Shown: positions 8,866 to 17,555 of the stretch, piece by piece
Numbering within the stretch: position 1 is the stretch's first letter
Layout: each line of letters opens with the position of its first letter
Assembly (NCBI RefSeq): GCF_013044515.1
Contig: NZ_JABEPR010000001.1
Span: 558,001-622,000 of the forward strand
Source of the DNA: Sphingomonas sp. ID1715
GTDB lineage: Bacteria; Pseudomonadota; Alphaproteobacteria; Sphingomonadales; Sphingomonadaceae
Length of the DNA stretch: 64,000 nt
Reading direction: 5' to 3'
Notes under the pieces: model-generated
What the model was told of the DNA's origin: nothing
The model's database searches: none
What the model saw: only the letters and a program-made list of their open reading frames with translations
Translations under genes and position numbers: made by a program

Positions 8866-10287
8866 TCAATCCCCGGTCAAAATCCGGTCGACCAGCTGCT
8901 TTACCGTCGGCACGAACCCATTCGAATAAAAGGGGTCCTTCTTGAAGTTGTAGGCATTGTGCCCCGCGAACATCAGGTTCTGGTCGACGGGTGCACCATG
9001 CGCGATGTCCTGCAGCGTCTTCTGGATGCAGAAGCTGCGCGGGTCAGCCAGGCGGCCAGTCGAGTTGGTCTCGTTGTCGGCCCAGGCCGAGAAGGCGCAT
9101 TGGCTGAGGCAGCCCATGCAATCGGCCTGGTCCTTGCGGATCACCGCCTTCTCGGCCGGCGTGACGAAGATCAGCGTGTTGTCGGGGGTCTTGAGCGCCT
9201 CGGTAAAGCCCAGGCCGTACCATTCGCGCGCGCGCAGCAGGTCGCCGCGCGTCACCCAGAAGTTTTTGCCCTTAACTCCGACATCGAGCTGGTGGGTATG
9301 GTCACCCGCCATCTCGCCCGAAAAGGCGATCTGCCGCTCCGACCGCGCGACCAGCTCGCGCAGGAAGGGGTTGAGAACCGCCGACGAATAGAAACCCGTC
9401 GGCGAGAATTTGTGAAGTAGCACGTCGCCGGGTTCCAGCGTCATCAGCGCCTGCTTCCACCCGTCCGGGATCGGACTTTCGCGGGTCAGCAGCGGCCGGG
9501 TGCCGAACTGGAAGGCAATCGAGCCGAGTTCCGGATTGTCGATCCAGTGGTTCCAGTCCCGCAGATACCAGACGCCGCCGGCCATCACGATCGGCACCTC
9601 GTCCGAAATGCCGCCGCTGCGCATCGTTTCGCGCAATGCCTTGACGCGGGGATAGGGATCCTGCGGCTCGAGCGGATTCTCCGCGTTGGACAGGCCGTTA
9701 TGCCCGCCGGCCAGCCACGGATCTTCGTAAACAACCGCCGCCAGCCATTCCGAGAATTTCGAATAGGCCCGCTTCCACAAGGCACTGAACGCGCGCGCCG
9801 AGCTGATGATCGGCAGATAATTAACACCGTAGGAGGCGGTGATCTCGGACAACTTGTAGGGCATGCCCGCCCCGCAGGTCACGCCAGCGACCAGGCCGCG
9901 CGTCCGCTCCAGCACGCCGTGCAGGATGCGCTGGGCTCCGCCCATCTCCCACAGCACGTTGATGTTGATCGCGCCCTTGCCGCCCGCCATTTCATAGGCG
10001 CGCTTCACCTGCTCGACGGCACCCGCGATCGCATATTCGATAAGCTCTTCGTGCCGCTCGCGCCGCGTGCGCGCCTGATAGACCTGGGGCACGATCTTGC
10101 CGGTCGGGTCATAGCTGTCGGCATTGACCGCGGAGACTGTGCCGATGCCGCCGGCGGCCGCCCAGGCGCCGGAGCTCTGGTGATTGGTGGCGGACACGCC
10201 CTTGCCGCCCTCGATCAGCGGCCAGACTTCGCGTCCGGCATAGAGGATCGGCTTCAGGCCCTTGAAACCCATGGTCGCAGCGTTCAT
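8866..10287 (-). CDS. Nitronate monooxygenase family flavoprotein
   Basis: 473 residues from ATG 10287. TIM-barrel flavoprotein features: MGFKGLKPILYAG at the N-terminus, GTVSAV, GVTCGAGMPYKLSEI, and VMAGGVWYLRDW followed by FQFGTRPLLT, which matches the FMN phosphate loop region of the NMO/2-nitropropane dioxygenase family. It is longer than classical NMOs (about 350): the C-terminal ~100 residues hold a cysteine group DCMGCLSQCAFSAW and FCIQKTLQ. The reaction would be oxidative denitrification of nitronates, or an enoyl-reductase-like flavin reaction. The long form with cysteines is a distinct subgroup. Confidence 0.85.
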   Translation of the reverse strand: MNAATMGFKGLKPILYAGREVWPLIEGGKGVSATNHQSSGAWAAAGGIGTVSAVNADSYDPTGKIVPQVYQARTRRERHEELIEYAIAGAVEQVKRAYEMAGGKGAININVLWEMGGAQRILHGVLERTRGLVAGVTCGAGMPYKLSEITASYGVNYLPIISSARAFSALWKRAYSKFSEWLAAVVYEDPWLAGGHNGLSNAENPLEPQDPYPRVKALRETMRSGGISDEVPIVMAGGVWYLRDWNHWIDNPELGSIAFQFGTRPLLTRESPIPDGWKQALMTLEPGDVLLHKFSPTGFYSSAVLNPFLRELVARSERQIAFSGEMAGDHTHQLDVGVKGKNFWVTRGDLLRAREWYGLGFTEALKTPDNTLIFVTPAEKAVIRKDQADCMGCLSQCAFSAWADNETNSTGRLADPRSFCIQKTLQDIAHGAPVDQNLMFAGHNAYNFKKDPFYSNGFVPTVKQLVDRILTGD

Positions 10288-10467
10288 CGGCGCGCCTATA
10301 GCAGCGGTTTCGGCGGTCGGGCAAAGAAACTTGGCTCCAATCCGCCTGCTCGCGCAACGCGCGGAAGGAGTGAACGCTCCTCTGAGAAATCGTCCCATTC
10401 CGAGACAAAGAGCGGAACTTCGGGCCTTATCACAAGTTAGTAGATCATCAGGCTAAAGCGATCTTCG

Positions 10468-10508
10468 CCCGCCGGGAGCCCCGAACCCCCTTGCTCCCGG
10501 CGGGTGCT
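10468..10508 (+). terminator. Strong hairpin with T-run, + orientation, no + gene in front
   Basis: A perfect 12-bp stem (10468-10479 with 10493-10504, core CCGCCGGGAGC) with a 13-base loop is followed on the + strand by TGCTTTT. Both flanking genes are on the minus strand, and on that strand no T-run follows. It may end an unannotated + transcript from 10288-10467, or simply be a 3' stability hairpin of the alpha/beta hydrolase mRNA, whose stop codon lies just to its right. Confidence 0.6.
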
Positions 10509-10510
10509 TT

Positions 10511-11383
10511 TCAGCCGTTCGCCAGCACCTGCGCCAACAGTCGATCGACAGCCGCGGCCGCTTCTGGTTCGTCCAGGGTCGGCGCATGGCCGATGCGTGG
10601 CACAGTCACAGCTTCGGCTTGATTAAGGATCTGAGTCATGCGCTCCACTGTCGCGGGCGCCAGCACATCGGACAGTTCGCCGCGCACCACCAACGTCGGA
10701 ACGTCGGCAATGGCGGCGATCGCTGGCCAGAGGTCAGCCGGCGGCTGATCGCCGGCGGTCTTCATCGGTTCGGCGATGCGCGTGTCATAGTCCAGCACAA
10801 TCCGCCCGCCCGAAGACAGGCGATAGAGGCGCTTCGCCATGCGCAGCCAATCCTCGATTGCGTAATCGGGAAAAGCAGCTCGCTGCGTGTCGGCGAGCGC
10901 ACGCGCTGCGTGGAGCCAGGTCGGCCAGCTCGCGCTGCGTCCCACATAAGCGCGAATACGGTCGATGCCCGCCGAGTTCAGCTCCGGCCCGACATCGTTC
11001 AACACCACGCCCCTGATCCGCTCCCGCTCGCCCTCCGCCATCAACAGCGTCACCAGGCCACCCAGCGATGTGCCGATCGCGACTAAGCCGGTCAGCTCCA
11101 GCTCCCGGATCAGCGCCTGCACGTCGAGTGCATAGATGAGCGGCGTGTAGGATGCCGGGTTCTTGCTATAGGCGCTCTCCCCACGCCCGCGAAACTCGAT
11201 CGAAAGCACCCGCCAGTCGGGGGCAAGCCGTTCCGCCAGGCTCTCATAGTCGCGCGCGTTGCGCGTCAGTCCCGGCATGCACAGGATTACCGGCCGCCCG
11301 TCGGCACCGCCGGCATAGTCACGGTAGTGGAGGCGCAGTTCGTCATTCCACCAATAGCCGTCGGTGTAATGCGCCAAGGCCAC
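10511..11383 (-). CDS. Alpha/beta hydrolase
   Basis: 290 residues, single-domain alpha/beta hydrolase. Oxyanion region CMPGLTRNARDYESLAERLA; strand-loop RGRGES; nucleophile elbow GTSLGG (Ser near 106); acid residue in VRGELSDVLAP; catalytic His in RIGHAPTLDEPEA. A lid with several aromatic residues lies between. Typical of soluble esterases and lactonases; substrate not predictable. Not obviously in an operon: the upstream selO is divergent and the downstream gap contains a hairpin. Confidence 0.88.
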   Translation of the reverse strand: MALAHYTDGYWWNDELRLHYRDYAGGADGRPVILCMPGLTRNARDYESLAERLAPDWRVLSIEFRGRGESAYSKNPASYTPLIYALDVQALIRELELTGLVAIGTSLGGLVTLLMAEGERERIRGVVLNDVGPELNSAGIDRIRAYVGRSASWPTWLHAARALADTQRAAFPDYAIEDWLRMAKRLYRLSSGGRIVLDYDTRIAEPMKTAGDQPPADLWPAIAAIADVPTLVVRGELSDVLAPATVERMTQILNQAEAVTVPRIGHAPTLDEPEAAAAVDRLLAQVLANG

Positions 11384-11442
11384 GCTCCCTCAATCGGCCG
11401 CCATATTGCGGGCGTCAAAGGATCATGCAACCTCCGCCCCTC

Positions 11443-11517
11443 CCGTTCGCTTCGAGCGAAGTCGAGAAGCGGGGTCGAACGTCACGCATGTTTCTCGACT
11501 GCGCTCGAAACGAACGG
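11443..11517. repeat. Inverted repeat, family A, copy 1
   Basis: Two 28-base arms (11443-11470 and 11490-11517) are inverted copies differing at 3 positions, separated by 19 bases; core CTTCGAGCGAAGTCGAGAA. A second copy lies at 14311-14384. Typical REP/BIME-like intergenic element. Its right end runs into the ribosome binding site of selO. Confidence 0.9.
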
Positions 11518-11525
11518 AGTTGTTG

Positions 11526-12872
11526 GTGAGCCCTCCACCCATCCTCGAAGTCGCCGACTTTCTCGCCGATCCGGTCGTGGCCGCCGACTTCCCCAGGACC
11601 ATCCTGCGCTTCCGCAATGATAGCGCGGCGAGCGAGATCGGGTTGCAGGACCTCTCCGACGAGGACTGGATTAGGCACTTCGGCCGCTTCAAACCCTTGC
11701 CCGACAACCTGCCGGAGCCGCTGGCACTCCGCTATCACGGCCACCAGTTCCGCGTGTACAATCCTGACATCGGCGATGGCCGCGGCTTTCTATTCGCGCA
11801 GCTAAAGGACCAGAGCGGCCGGTGGCTGGATCTCGGCACCAAGGGTTCGGGTCAAACTCCCTATAGCCGTTTCGGCGACGGGCGACTGACGCTCAAAGGG
11901 GGCGTGCGCGAGATTCTCGCGACCGAGATGCTGCAGGCGCTGGGCGTCAACACCTCACGCACCTTCTCGCTCATCGAGACCGGCGAAGAACTCCATCGCG
12001 GCGACGAGCCCTCCCCCACCCGCTCGGCGGTCATGGTCCGGATGAGCCACGGCCATATCCGCATCGGCTGCTTCCAGCGCCTCGCCTATCTGAAACTGGA
12101 CGATGAGCTGAAGCGCCTGACGGACTATGCGCTGCGCACCTATTTCGGCTCGGCGAGCAGCGATCCGGTCGAGCTGGTGCGCCATGTGGTCGCGGGCACC
12201 GCGCGCCTCGCCGCCAGCTACATGGCGGCCGGCTTCGTTCATGGCGTGCTGAACTCCGACAATATCAACGTTACCGCCGAGAGCTTCGACTACGGCCCCT
12301 GGCGTTTCGCGCCGGTCTTCGACCCGAACTTCACCGCCGCCTATTTCGACCATGCCGGCCTTTATGCGTTCGGGCGGCAGGCGGAGGCGATCCAGTGGGA
12401 CGTGGTGCAGCTTGCCGGCGCGCTCCGCACCCTCGCGGATGTCGACGCGCTGATCGCTGAACTGGACCGCTTTCCCGAACTCTACCGACAGGCACTGGTC
12501 GAACGCTTCCTCTGGCGCCTGGGCGTCCACCCGCGCGGGCTGGACGAAGACATCCGCCTTGTCGCCGCGATCGAGCAGGCGCTGATCGGCAGCCAGATCC
12601 CGATCGACCATTTCTTCTTCGACTGGGCCGGCGGCAACCTGCGGGGCGACGATACGCCGTACGCCCACGAGGCATTCAGCGACTTCCGCACTCGCATCGC
12701 CCACTATCGCCCGGCCCGCGCGCTCGATCATCCTTATTGGGCAGGCGACCCTTGTTCGATGCACATCGAGGAAGTGGAAGCCATCTGGTCGCCCATCGCG
12801 GAGCGGGACGATTGGTCCGCGCTCTACGCGAAGGTGGAGCGGATCAGGAACATGGGCGCGGCGCTCCAATAA
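11526..12872 (+). CDS. selO: SelO family protein adenylyltransferase (AMPylase)
   Basis: 448 residues from GTG 11526; GGAG lies six bases upstream and is formed by the edge of the family A repeat. SelO pseudokinases transfer AMP from ATP to protein hydroxyls. Family landmarks: ALRYHGHQFRVYNP, LGTKGSGQTPYSRFGDGRLT, LKGGVREIL, SAVMVRMSHGHIRIGCFQ, and the catalytic/metal region HGVLNSDNINV with FDYGPWRF. Usual length is about 480-500, so this is a short form; a Cys-Ser pair (DPCSMH) near the C-terminus may match the redox cysteine region. Starting further upstream would translate the repeat, which is unlikely. Confidence 0.88.
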   Translation: MSPPPILEVADFLADPVVAADFPRTILRFRNDSAASEIGLQDLSDEDWIRHFGRFKPLPDNLPEPLALRYHGHQFRVYNPDIGDGRGFLFAQLKDQSGRWLDLGTKGSGQTPYSRFGDGRLTLKGGVREILATEMLQALGVNTSRTFSLIETGEELHRGDEPSPTRSAVMVRMSHGHIRIGCFQRLAYLKLDDELKRLTDYALRTYFGSASSDPVELVRHVVAGTARLAASYMAAGFVHGVLNSDNINVTAESFDYGPWRFAPVFDPNFTAAYFDHAGLYAFGRQAEAIQWDVVQLAGALRTLADVDALIAELDRFPELYRQALVERFLWRLGVHPRGLDEDIRLVAAIEQALIGSQIPIDHFFFDWAGGNLRGDDTPYAHEAFSDFRTRIAHYRPARALDHPYWAGDPCSMHIEEVEAIWSPIAERDDWSALYAKVERIRNMGAALQ

Positions 12873-12912
12873 GCTCCTCCCGGTTACAGGGAGGATTTGC
12901 TACCTGGCTCCC

Positions 12913-14307
12913 ATGACTGACCTCATCTCCCACGAACCCGCGACTGGCTGCGAACTCTGGCGCGCGCCTATCGGCGACGTCGACGGGGAAGTCGCGGCCG
13001 CTCGCGCTGCCTTCCCCGCCTGGGCACGCACGCCGCTCGAAGAACGCGTCGCGATCCTTCGCCGCTTCGCCGATCTTGCCCGGGAGCGCCGCCCTGCCTT
13101 CGCTGACCTGATCGCACGGGAAACCGGCAAGCCGCTGTGGGAGGCGGGCACCGAAGTCGACACCGTCGTCAACAAGGTCGAGATTTCGATCCGTGCGCTG
13201 GAGGAACGCACCGGCACGCGCGAACTGGGCGCCGGCGCGGCGCTGCGCCACAAGCCGCACGGCGTGCTGGCGGTGCTCGGCCCCTACAATTTCCCCGCGC
13301 ATCTGGCGAACGGCCACATGGTCCCGGCGCTGCTTGCCGGCAACGCTGTGGTGTTCAAGCCATCGGAAAAGACACCTGCCAGTGGTGAGATGTTGATCCG
13401 GCTCTACCATGAAGCCGGCGTGCCCGAAGGCGCCGCGCGGCTACTGATCGGCGGGCCTGACGAAGGCCGCGCATTGTCGTCGCACCCCGGCATCGACGGG
13501 CTGCTCTTCACCGGCTCGGCGCGCACCGGCCTCGCCCTCAACCGCCAATTCGCCGACACGCCAGAGAAGATCCTGGCGCTGGAAATGGGCGGCAACAACC
13601 CGCTGATCGTGTGGGACGCCGACGACCTCGACGCCGCCGCCACCATCATCGCCCAATCCGCCTATCTGAGCGCCGGCCAGCGCTGCACCGCGGCGCGGCG
13701 GCTGATCGTCCGCGATGGCGATCACATCGCCCTGATCAACAAGCTCAACAAGCTCACCGACCGGCTGATCGTCGGCGCACCCCACGACGAGCCGCAGCCC
13801 TTTCTCGGGCCAGTCATCGACAATGACGCCGCCGACGCCCTTACCGAAGCCTTTCTGTCGCTGGTTGAGCGCGGCGCGGAGGTGATCCGGCCCTTGGAAC
13901 GGCTCGAACCCGATCTGCCGTTTGTCACGCCGGCCCTTATCGACGTGACCGAGGTGGGCGACCGGCCGGACGCAGAGCTGTTTGGCCCTGTCCTGCAACT
14001 GGTTCGCGTGTCCGATTTCGACGCTGCCATCGCCGAAGCCAATGCCACGCGCTACGGCCTCTCCGCGTCGCTGGTCGGCGGCGACCGGGCGCTGTTCGAG
14101 CGCTTCTGGACAAGCGCGCGCGCCGGCATCGTCAATTGGAACAAGCCGACCAATGGCGCTTCGTCGGCCGCGCCATTCGGTGGCGTCGGCCTGTCCGGCA
14201 ACCACCGGCCGAGCGCCTATTACGCGGCCGACTATGTCGCCTATCCGGTCGTGAGCACAATGGCGGACAAGGTGGAGGGAACGATCACAACCGGGTTGCG
14301 CCCCTAA
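12913..14307 (+). CDS. astD: Succinylglutamate-semialdehyde dehydrogenase
   Basis: 464-residue NAD-dependent aldehyde dehydrogenase. The AstD subgroup signature LALEMGGNNPLIVWD contains the general base Glu; the nucleophile Cys is in SAGQRCTAARRL; the Asn is in GPYNFPAHLANGHMVPAL, and FKPSEKTPAS binds the cofactor. The step oxidises N-succinylglutamate semialdehyde to N-succinylglutamate in arginine succinyltransferase catabolism. No other ast genes are in the window, so the pathway context is not shown here. A short CCTCCC/GGGAGG hairpin lies between selO and this gene. Confidence 0.88.
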   Translation: MTDLISHEPATGCELWRAPIGDVDGEVAAARAAFPAWARTPLEERVAILRRFADLARERRPAFADLIARETGKPLWEAGTEVDTVVNKVEISIRALEERTGTRELGAGAALRHKPHGVLAVLGPYNFPAHLANGHMVPALLAGNAVVFKPSEKTPASGEMLIRLYHEAGVPEGAARLLIGGPDEGRALSSHPGIDGLLFTGSARTGLALNRQFADTPEKILALEMGGNNPLIVWDADDLDAAATIIAQSAYLSAGQRCTAARRLIVRDGDHIALINKLNKLTDRLIVGAPHDEPQPFLGPVIDNDAADALTEAFLSLVERGAEVIRPLERLEPDLPFVTPALIDVTEVGDRPDAELFGPVLQLVRVSDFDAAIAEANATRYGLSASLVGGDRALFERFWTSARAGIVNWNKPTNGASSAAPFGGVGLSGNHRPSAYYAADYVAYPVVSTMADKVEGTITTGLRP

Positions 14308-14310
14308 ACT

Positions 14311-14384
14311 CCGTTCGCTTCGAGCGCAGTCGAGAAGCGCGCCAGACGTTGCACTCGTTTTTCGACTGCGCTCGAAACGAACGG
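14311..14384. repeat. Inverted repeat, family A, copy 2
   Basis: Arms 14311-14338 and 14357-14384 are near-perfect inverted copies (core CTTCGAGCGCAGTCGAGAA) with an 18-base centre. Same family as 11443-11517. It lies immediately after the astD stop. Confidence 0.9.
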
Positions 14385-14399
14385 GAAAGGTGGGCTAAA

Positions 14400-14444
14400 G
14401 GGCCTCAAAGCATCCCTGCTTTGTGACAACGCGGTCAGAGGCCC
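14400..14444 (+). other. Nested stem-loop in the leader of the sulfate assimilation operon
   Basis: Outer stem GGGCCTC (14400-14406) with GAGGCCC (14438-14444); inner hairpin CAAAGCA-TCCC-TGCTTTG (14406-14423). It ends 11 bases before the chosen cobA start. No known riboswitch consensus is recognised; it could be a structured 5' leader or chance. Confidence 0.35.
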
Positions 14445-14455
14445 ATCTGCCCCTC

Positions 14456-15217
14456 ATGACCTTGGGACATGTCTATCTCGTTGGCGCCGGCCCCGGCGAT
14501 CCGGAGCTGTTGACGCTGAAGGCTGCGCGGCTGCTGCGCGATGCCGACCTGATCGTCCATGACGGCCTGGTCGATCCGCGCATCCTCGACCTCAGCGATG
14601 CGCCGCGCATCTCGGTCGCGAAGCAGCGCAGCCGCCACACGCTCGCCCAGCACGCGATCAACCTGCTGCTCGTCGAAGAGGCGCTTGCCGGCAACAAGGT
14701 CGTGCGGCTGAAAGGCGGCGACCCGTTCATCTTCGGTCGCGGCGGGGAGGAAGCGGAAGCGTGCCGCGCCGCCGGCGTGCCGGTCGAAGTAGTGCCGGGC
14801 GTCAGCGCCGCGCTCGGCTGCGCGGCCGAGGCGATGCTCCCCCTCACCCATCGCGAAGTGTCGAGCGCGGTCAGCTTCGTCGCGGGCCAGTGCAAAGGAT
14901 TGACCGACCAGGACTGGTCGGGGCTGGCGGGCAAGGGCCGCACGCTCGTCATCTATATGGGCGTGGCAACCGGCGCCGACATCGCGGAGAAGCTGATCGC
15001 CGACGGCGTCTCACCCGACATGCCGGTCGCGGTATTGCAGGACGGCACCCGTCCCGGCGCCCGCGCGCTCCGCTCTTTGCTGGCGGACGTCGGCGGGATG
15101 ATCGAACGCGAGCGAGTGAAGAGCCCGGCGATCATCGTGGTCGGCGAAGTGGTGGACCGATCGGACGCGCATGACGTGCTGCGGCGCTTCGCCGCCCAGC
15201 CGGAGAAGCTCGCGTGA
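14456..15217 (+). CDS. cobA: Uroporphyrinogen-III C-methyltransferase
   Basis: About 253 residues from ATG 14456 (GTG 14423 is an in-frame alternative with only junk-like residues added). SAM-dependent SUMT making precorrin-2, the precursor of siroheme. Signatures: VYLVGAGPGDPELLTLKA, VVRLKGGDPFIFGRGGEE, EVVPGVSAALGCAAEAMLPL and TLVIYMGV. It lacks the CysG N-terminal dehydrogenase/chelatase domain, so precorrin-2 oxidation and iron insertion must be encoded elsewhere. First gene of cobA-DUF2849-cysI-DUF934-cysH, supplying siroheme for the reductase. Confidence 0.92.
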   Translation: MTLGHVYLVGAGPGDPELLTLKAARLLRDADLIVHDGLVDPRILDLSDAPRISVAKQRSRHTLAQHAINLLLVEEALAGNKVVRLKGGDPFIFGRGGEEAEACRAAGVPVEVVPGVSAALGCAAEAMLPLTHREVSSAVSFVAGQCKGLTDQDWSGLAGKGRTLVIYMGVATGADIAEKLIADGVSPDMPVAVLQDGTRPGARALRSLLADVGGMIERERVKSPAIIVVGEVVDRSDAHDVLRRFAAQPEKLA

Positions 15218-15510
15218 AGATCCTGACCGGCAACGATCTCGCCAGCGGCGCGGTAACCTGGTGGGCGGGCAGCTATTGGTCGCTGCATGTCGAAGATGCG
15301 ATCGATGTCGGCGAGACCGGCGAAGCGATCCTCACCCGCGAGGAAGGCGCCCGGCGCGTCAACAATCCCTATATCATCGACGCGGTCGAGACGGCCGACG
15401 GCCCCCGCCCCGCCCACATCAAGGATCGTATCCGCGCGCTCGGACCGACGGTGCGCCCCGACCTGACCCTCAAACCCGCCGACCCGAATGCCGGCAGCTG
15501 GGTGATCTGA
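15214..15510 (+). CDS. DUF2849 domain protein of the sulfate assimilation operon
   Basis: 98 residues from a GTG overlapping the cobA stop (GTGA). Contains the conserved start LTGNDLASGAVTWW and later ARRVNNPYIIDAV and RIRALGPTVRPDL. DUF2849 proteins recur between cobA/cysG and the nitrite/sulfite reductase in alphaproteobacteria, so a role in reductase maturation or sulfite reduction is inferred. No catalytic motif recognised. Confidence 0.88.
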   Translation: MKILTGNDLASGAVTWWAGSYWSLHVEDAIDVGETGEAILTREEGARRVNNPYIIDAVETADGPRPAHIKDRIRALGPTVRPDLTLKPADPNAGSWVI

Positions 15511-15511
15511 C

Positions 15512-17140
15512 ATGTACCGCTACGACCAATACGACCAGGCAATCGTCGATGCGCGCGTCGACGAGTTTCGGGATCAGGTCCGTCGCCGCATTGCCGGCGA
15601 CATCACCGAGGACCAGTTCAAGCCGCTGCGATTGAAGAACGGCCTCTATCTCCAGCTCCACGCCTATATGCTGCGTGTCGCGATCCCCTATGGCACGCTC
15701 GACAGCCGGCAGATGCGGATGCTCGGCCATATCGCCCGCACCTATGACCGCGGCTATGGCCATTTCACCACTCGGCAGAACATCCAGTATAACTGGATCA
15801 AGCTCGAGCAGGCGCCTGATATTCTAGCCGATCTCGCCACCGTCGAGATGCACGCGATCCAGACGTCGGGCGAAAGCTTCCGCAACACTTCGTCCGACCA
15901 ATATGCCGGCGCGACCGCCGACGAAGTCGCCGATCCGCGTCCCTGGGCCGAGCTGATCCGTCAGGCGACGACCTTCCACCCGGAGTTCAGCTACTTTCCG
16001 CGCAAGTTCAAGATCGCGGTCACGGCCTCAGACGAGGACCGCGCGGCGATCCGGCTGCACGATCTCGGCCTGAAGCTGGTGAAGAATGAGGCGGGGGAAC
16101 TCGGCTTCGAAGTCTATATCGGCGGCGGCATGGGGCGCACGCCGTTCGTGGCGCCGCTGATCCGCCCATTCCTGCCCGCCGATCACCTGATGAGCTATAT
16201 CGAGGCGGCGGTGCGGGTGTGGAACCGCTGGGCGCGCCGCGACAATATCCACAAGCAGCGCATCAAGATCCTGGTTCACGATCTCGGGCAGGAGGAATTC
16301 ACGCGGCAGGTCGAGGCCGAGTGGCAGGAACTGGTGAAGCTCGGCATCGACGTCCCGCGCGTCGAGTTCGACCGGATCGCCAGCTATTTCGCGCCGCCGC
16401 CGTTCGAAACGGGCCTCAGCGAAGAAATCGACCGTTCGGACCCCGACTTCGCCGTCTGGTTGGATCAGAACGTCAAGCCGCACAAGGCGCCGGGCTATGC
16501 GATCGTCAACATTTCGCTGAAGCCCATCGGCGGCATTCCGGGTGACGCCTCGGCCGACCAGATCGAGTTGATGGCCGATCTGGGCGAACGCTATAGCTTC
16601 GACGAGCTGCGCGTCACGCATGCGCAGAACATCGTGCTGCCGCATGTTCGCAAGGCCGATCTCTATGCCGTTTGGCAGGCGCTCGACGCGGCGGGTCTCG
16701 CCAATGCCAATCTCGACCTGATCAGCGACATCATCGCGTGCCCTGGTCTCGACTATTGCAGCCTGGCCAATGCGCGCTCGATCCCGGTCGCGCAGAAGAT
16801 CGCGCAGCGCTTCGCCGGACGCGAGCGCGATCTGGGGGAGCTGAAACTCAAGATCAGCGGCTGCATCAACGCCTGCGGCCATCACCATGCCGGGCATATC
16901 GGCATCCTCGGCGTCGACCGGAAAGGCACGGAGAACTACCAGCTGCTGCTCGGCGGATCGGGGGCCGAGGACGCGAGCCTGGGCAAGATCACCGGCCCCG
17001 GCTTCAACGAGGACGGCGTGGTCGACGCAATCGAGCGCGTCACCGACCGGTACGTGTCCCTGCGTGAACCCGGCGAACGCTTCCTCGACACCTATCGCCG
17101 CGTCGGCTTCGACCCGTTCAAGGAGGCCATTTATGGCTGA
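15512..17140 (+). CDS. cysI: Nitrite/sulfite reductase hemoprotein
   Basis: 542 residues. Siroheme/4Fe-4S reductase: the cluster ligands are in ACPGLDYCSLA (near 410) and ISGCINACGHHHAGHIG (near 450). Also present are HFTTRQNIQYNWIKL and FKIAVTASDEDRAA. Catalyses the six-electron reduction of sulfite to sulfide. No flavoprotein CysJ partner is nearby, so electrons probably come from ferredoxin. Starts 2 bases after the DUF2849 stop. Confidence 0.93.
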   Translation: MYRYDQYDQAIVDARVDEFRDQVRRRIAGDITEDQFKPLRLKNGLYLQLHAYMLRVAIPYGTLDSRQMRMLGHIARTYDRGYGHFTTRQNIQYNWIKLEQAPDILADLATVEMHAIQTSGESFRNTSSDQYAGATADEVADPRPWAELIRQATTFHPEFSYFPRKFKIAVTASDEDRAAIRLHDLGLKLVKNEAGELGFEVYIGGGMGRTPFVAPLIRPFLPADHLMSYIEAAVRVWNRWARRDNIHKQRIKILVHDLGQEEFTRQVEAEWQELVKLGIDVPRVEFDRIASYFAPPPFETGLSEEIDRSDPDFAVWLDQNVKPHKAPGYAIVNISLKPIGGIPGDASADQIELMADLGERYSFDELRVTHAQNIVLPHVRKADLYAVWQALDAAGLANANLDLISDIIACPGLDYCSLANARSIPVAQKIAQRFAGRERDLGELKLKISGCINACGHHHAGHIGILGVDRKGTENYQLLLGGSGAEDASLGKITGPGFNEDGVVDAIERVTDRYVSLREPGERFLDTYRRVGFDPFKEAIYG

Positions 17141-17555
17141 ACTCCGTTTCCGCACCGACGACGCGTACGAAGAACCCGCCGTCACCCTCGACGCCTTTCT
17201 CACCCAGGAAGACGCCCATGCCGTGCGGGTCGAGGCGGGCGAGGATGTGCGCAAGCTGATCCCGCACTTCGATCGCCTCAGGCTGGTCGAGATCGCCTTT
17301 CCCCGCTTCCGCGACGGCCGCGGCTATTCGGCCGCGCGAATCCTGCGCGAGAATGGATATGCGGGCGAACTCCGCGCCGAAGGCGATGTGCTGGTCGACC
17401 AGATCCTGTTCATGCGTCGCTGCGGCTTCGACAGCTTCGCGCCGCATCAGCCCCTCGATCCCAAGCTGGTCGAAGAGGCGCTGAGCCGCTTCCCCTATTT
17501 CTATCAAACGGCGGCCGATCGCGCGGTGCCGGTGTGGAAGCTGCGCCATGGCTAA
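17133..17555 (+). CDS. DUF934 domain protein of the sulfate assimilation operon
   Basis: 140 residues from ATG 17133, with AAGGAGG six bases upstream inside the end of cysI; it overlaps the cysI stop by 8 bases. Conserved stretches LIPHFDRLRLVEIAFPRFRD and ILFMRRCGFDSFA identify DUF934, which consistently accompanies cysI and cysH in alpha- and betaproteobacteria. Probably a sulfite reductase accessory factor; no enzymatic motif. Confidence 0.9.
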   Translation: MAELRFRTDDAYEEPAVTLDAFLTQEDAHAVRVEAGEDVRKLIPHFDRLRLVEIAFPRFRDGRGYSAARILRENGYAGELRAEGDVLVDQILFMRRCGFDSFAPHQPLDPKLVEEALSRFPYFYQTAADRAVPVWKLRHG

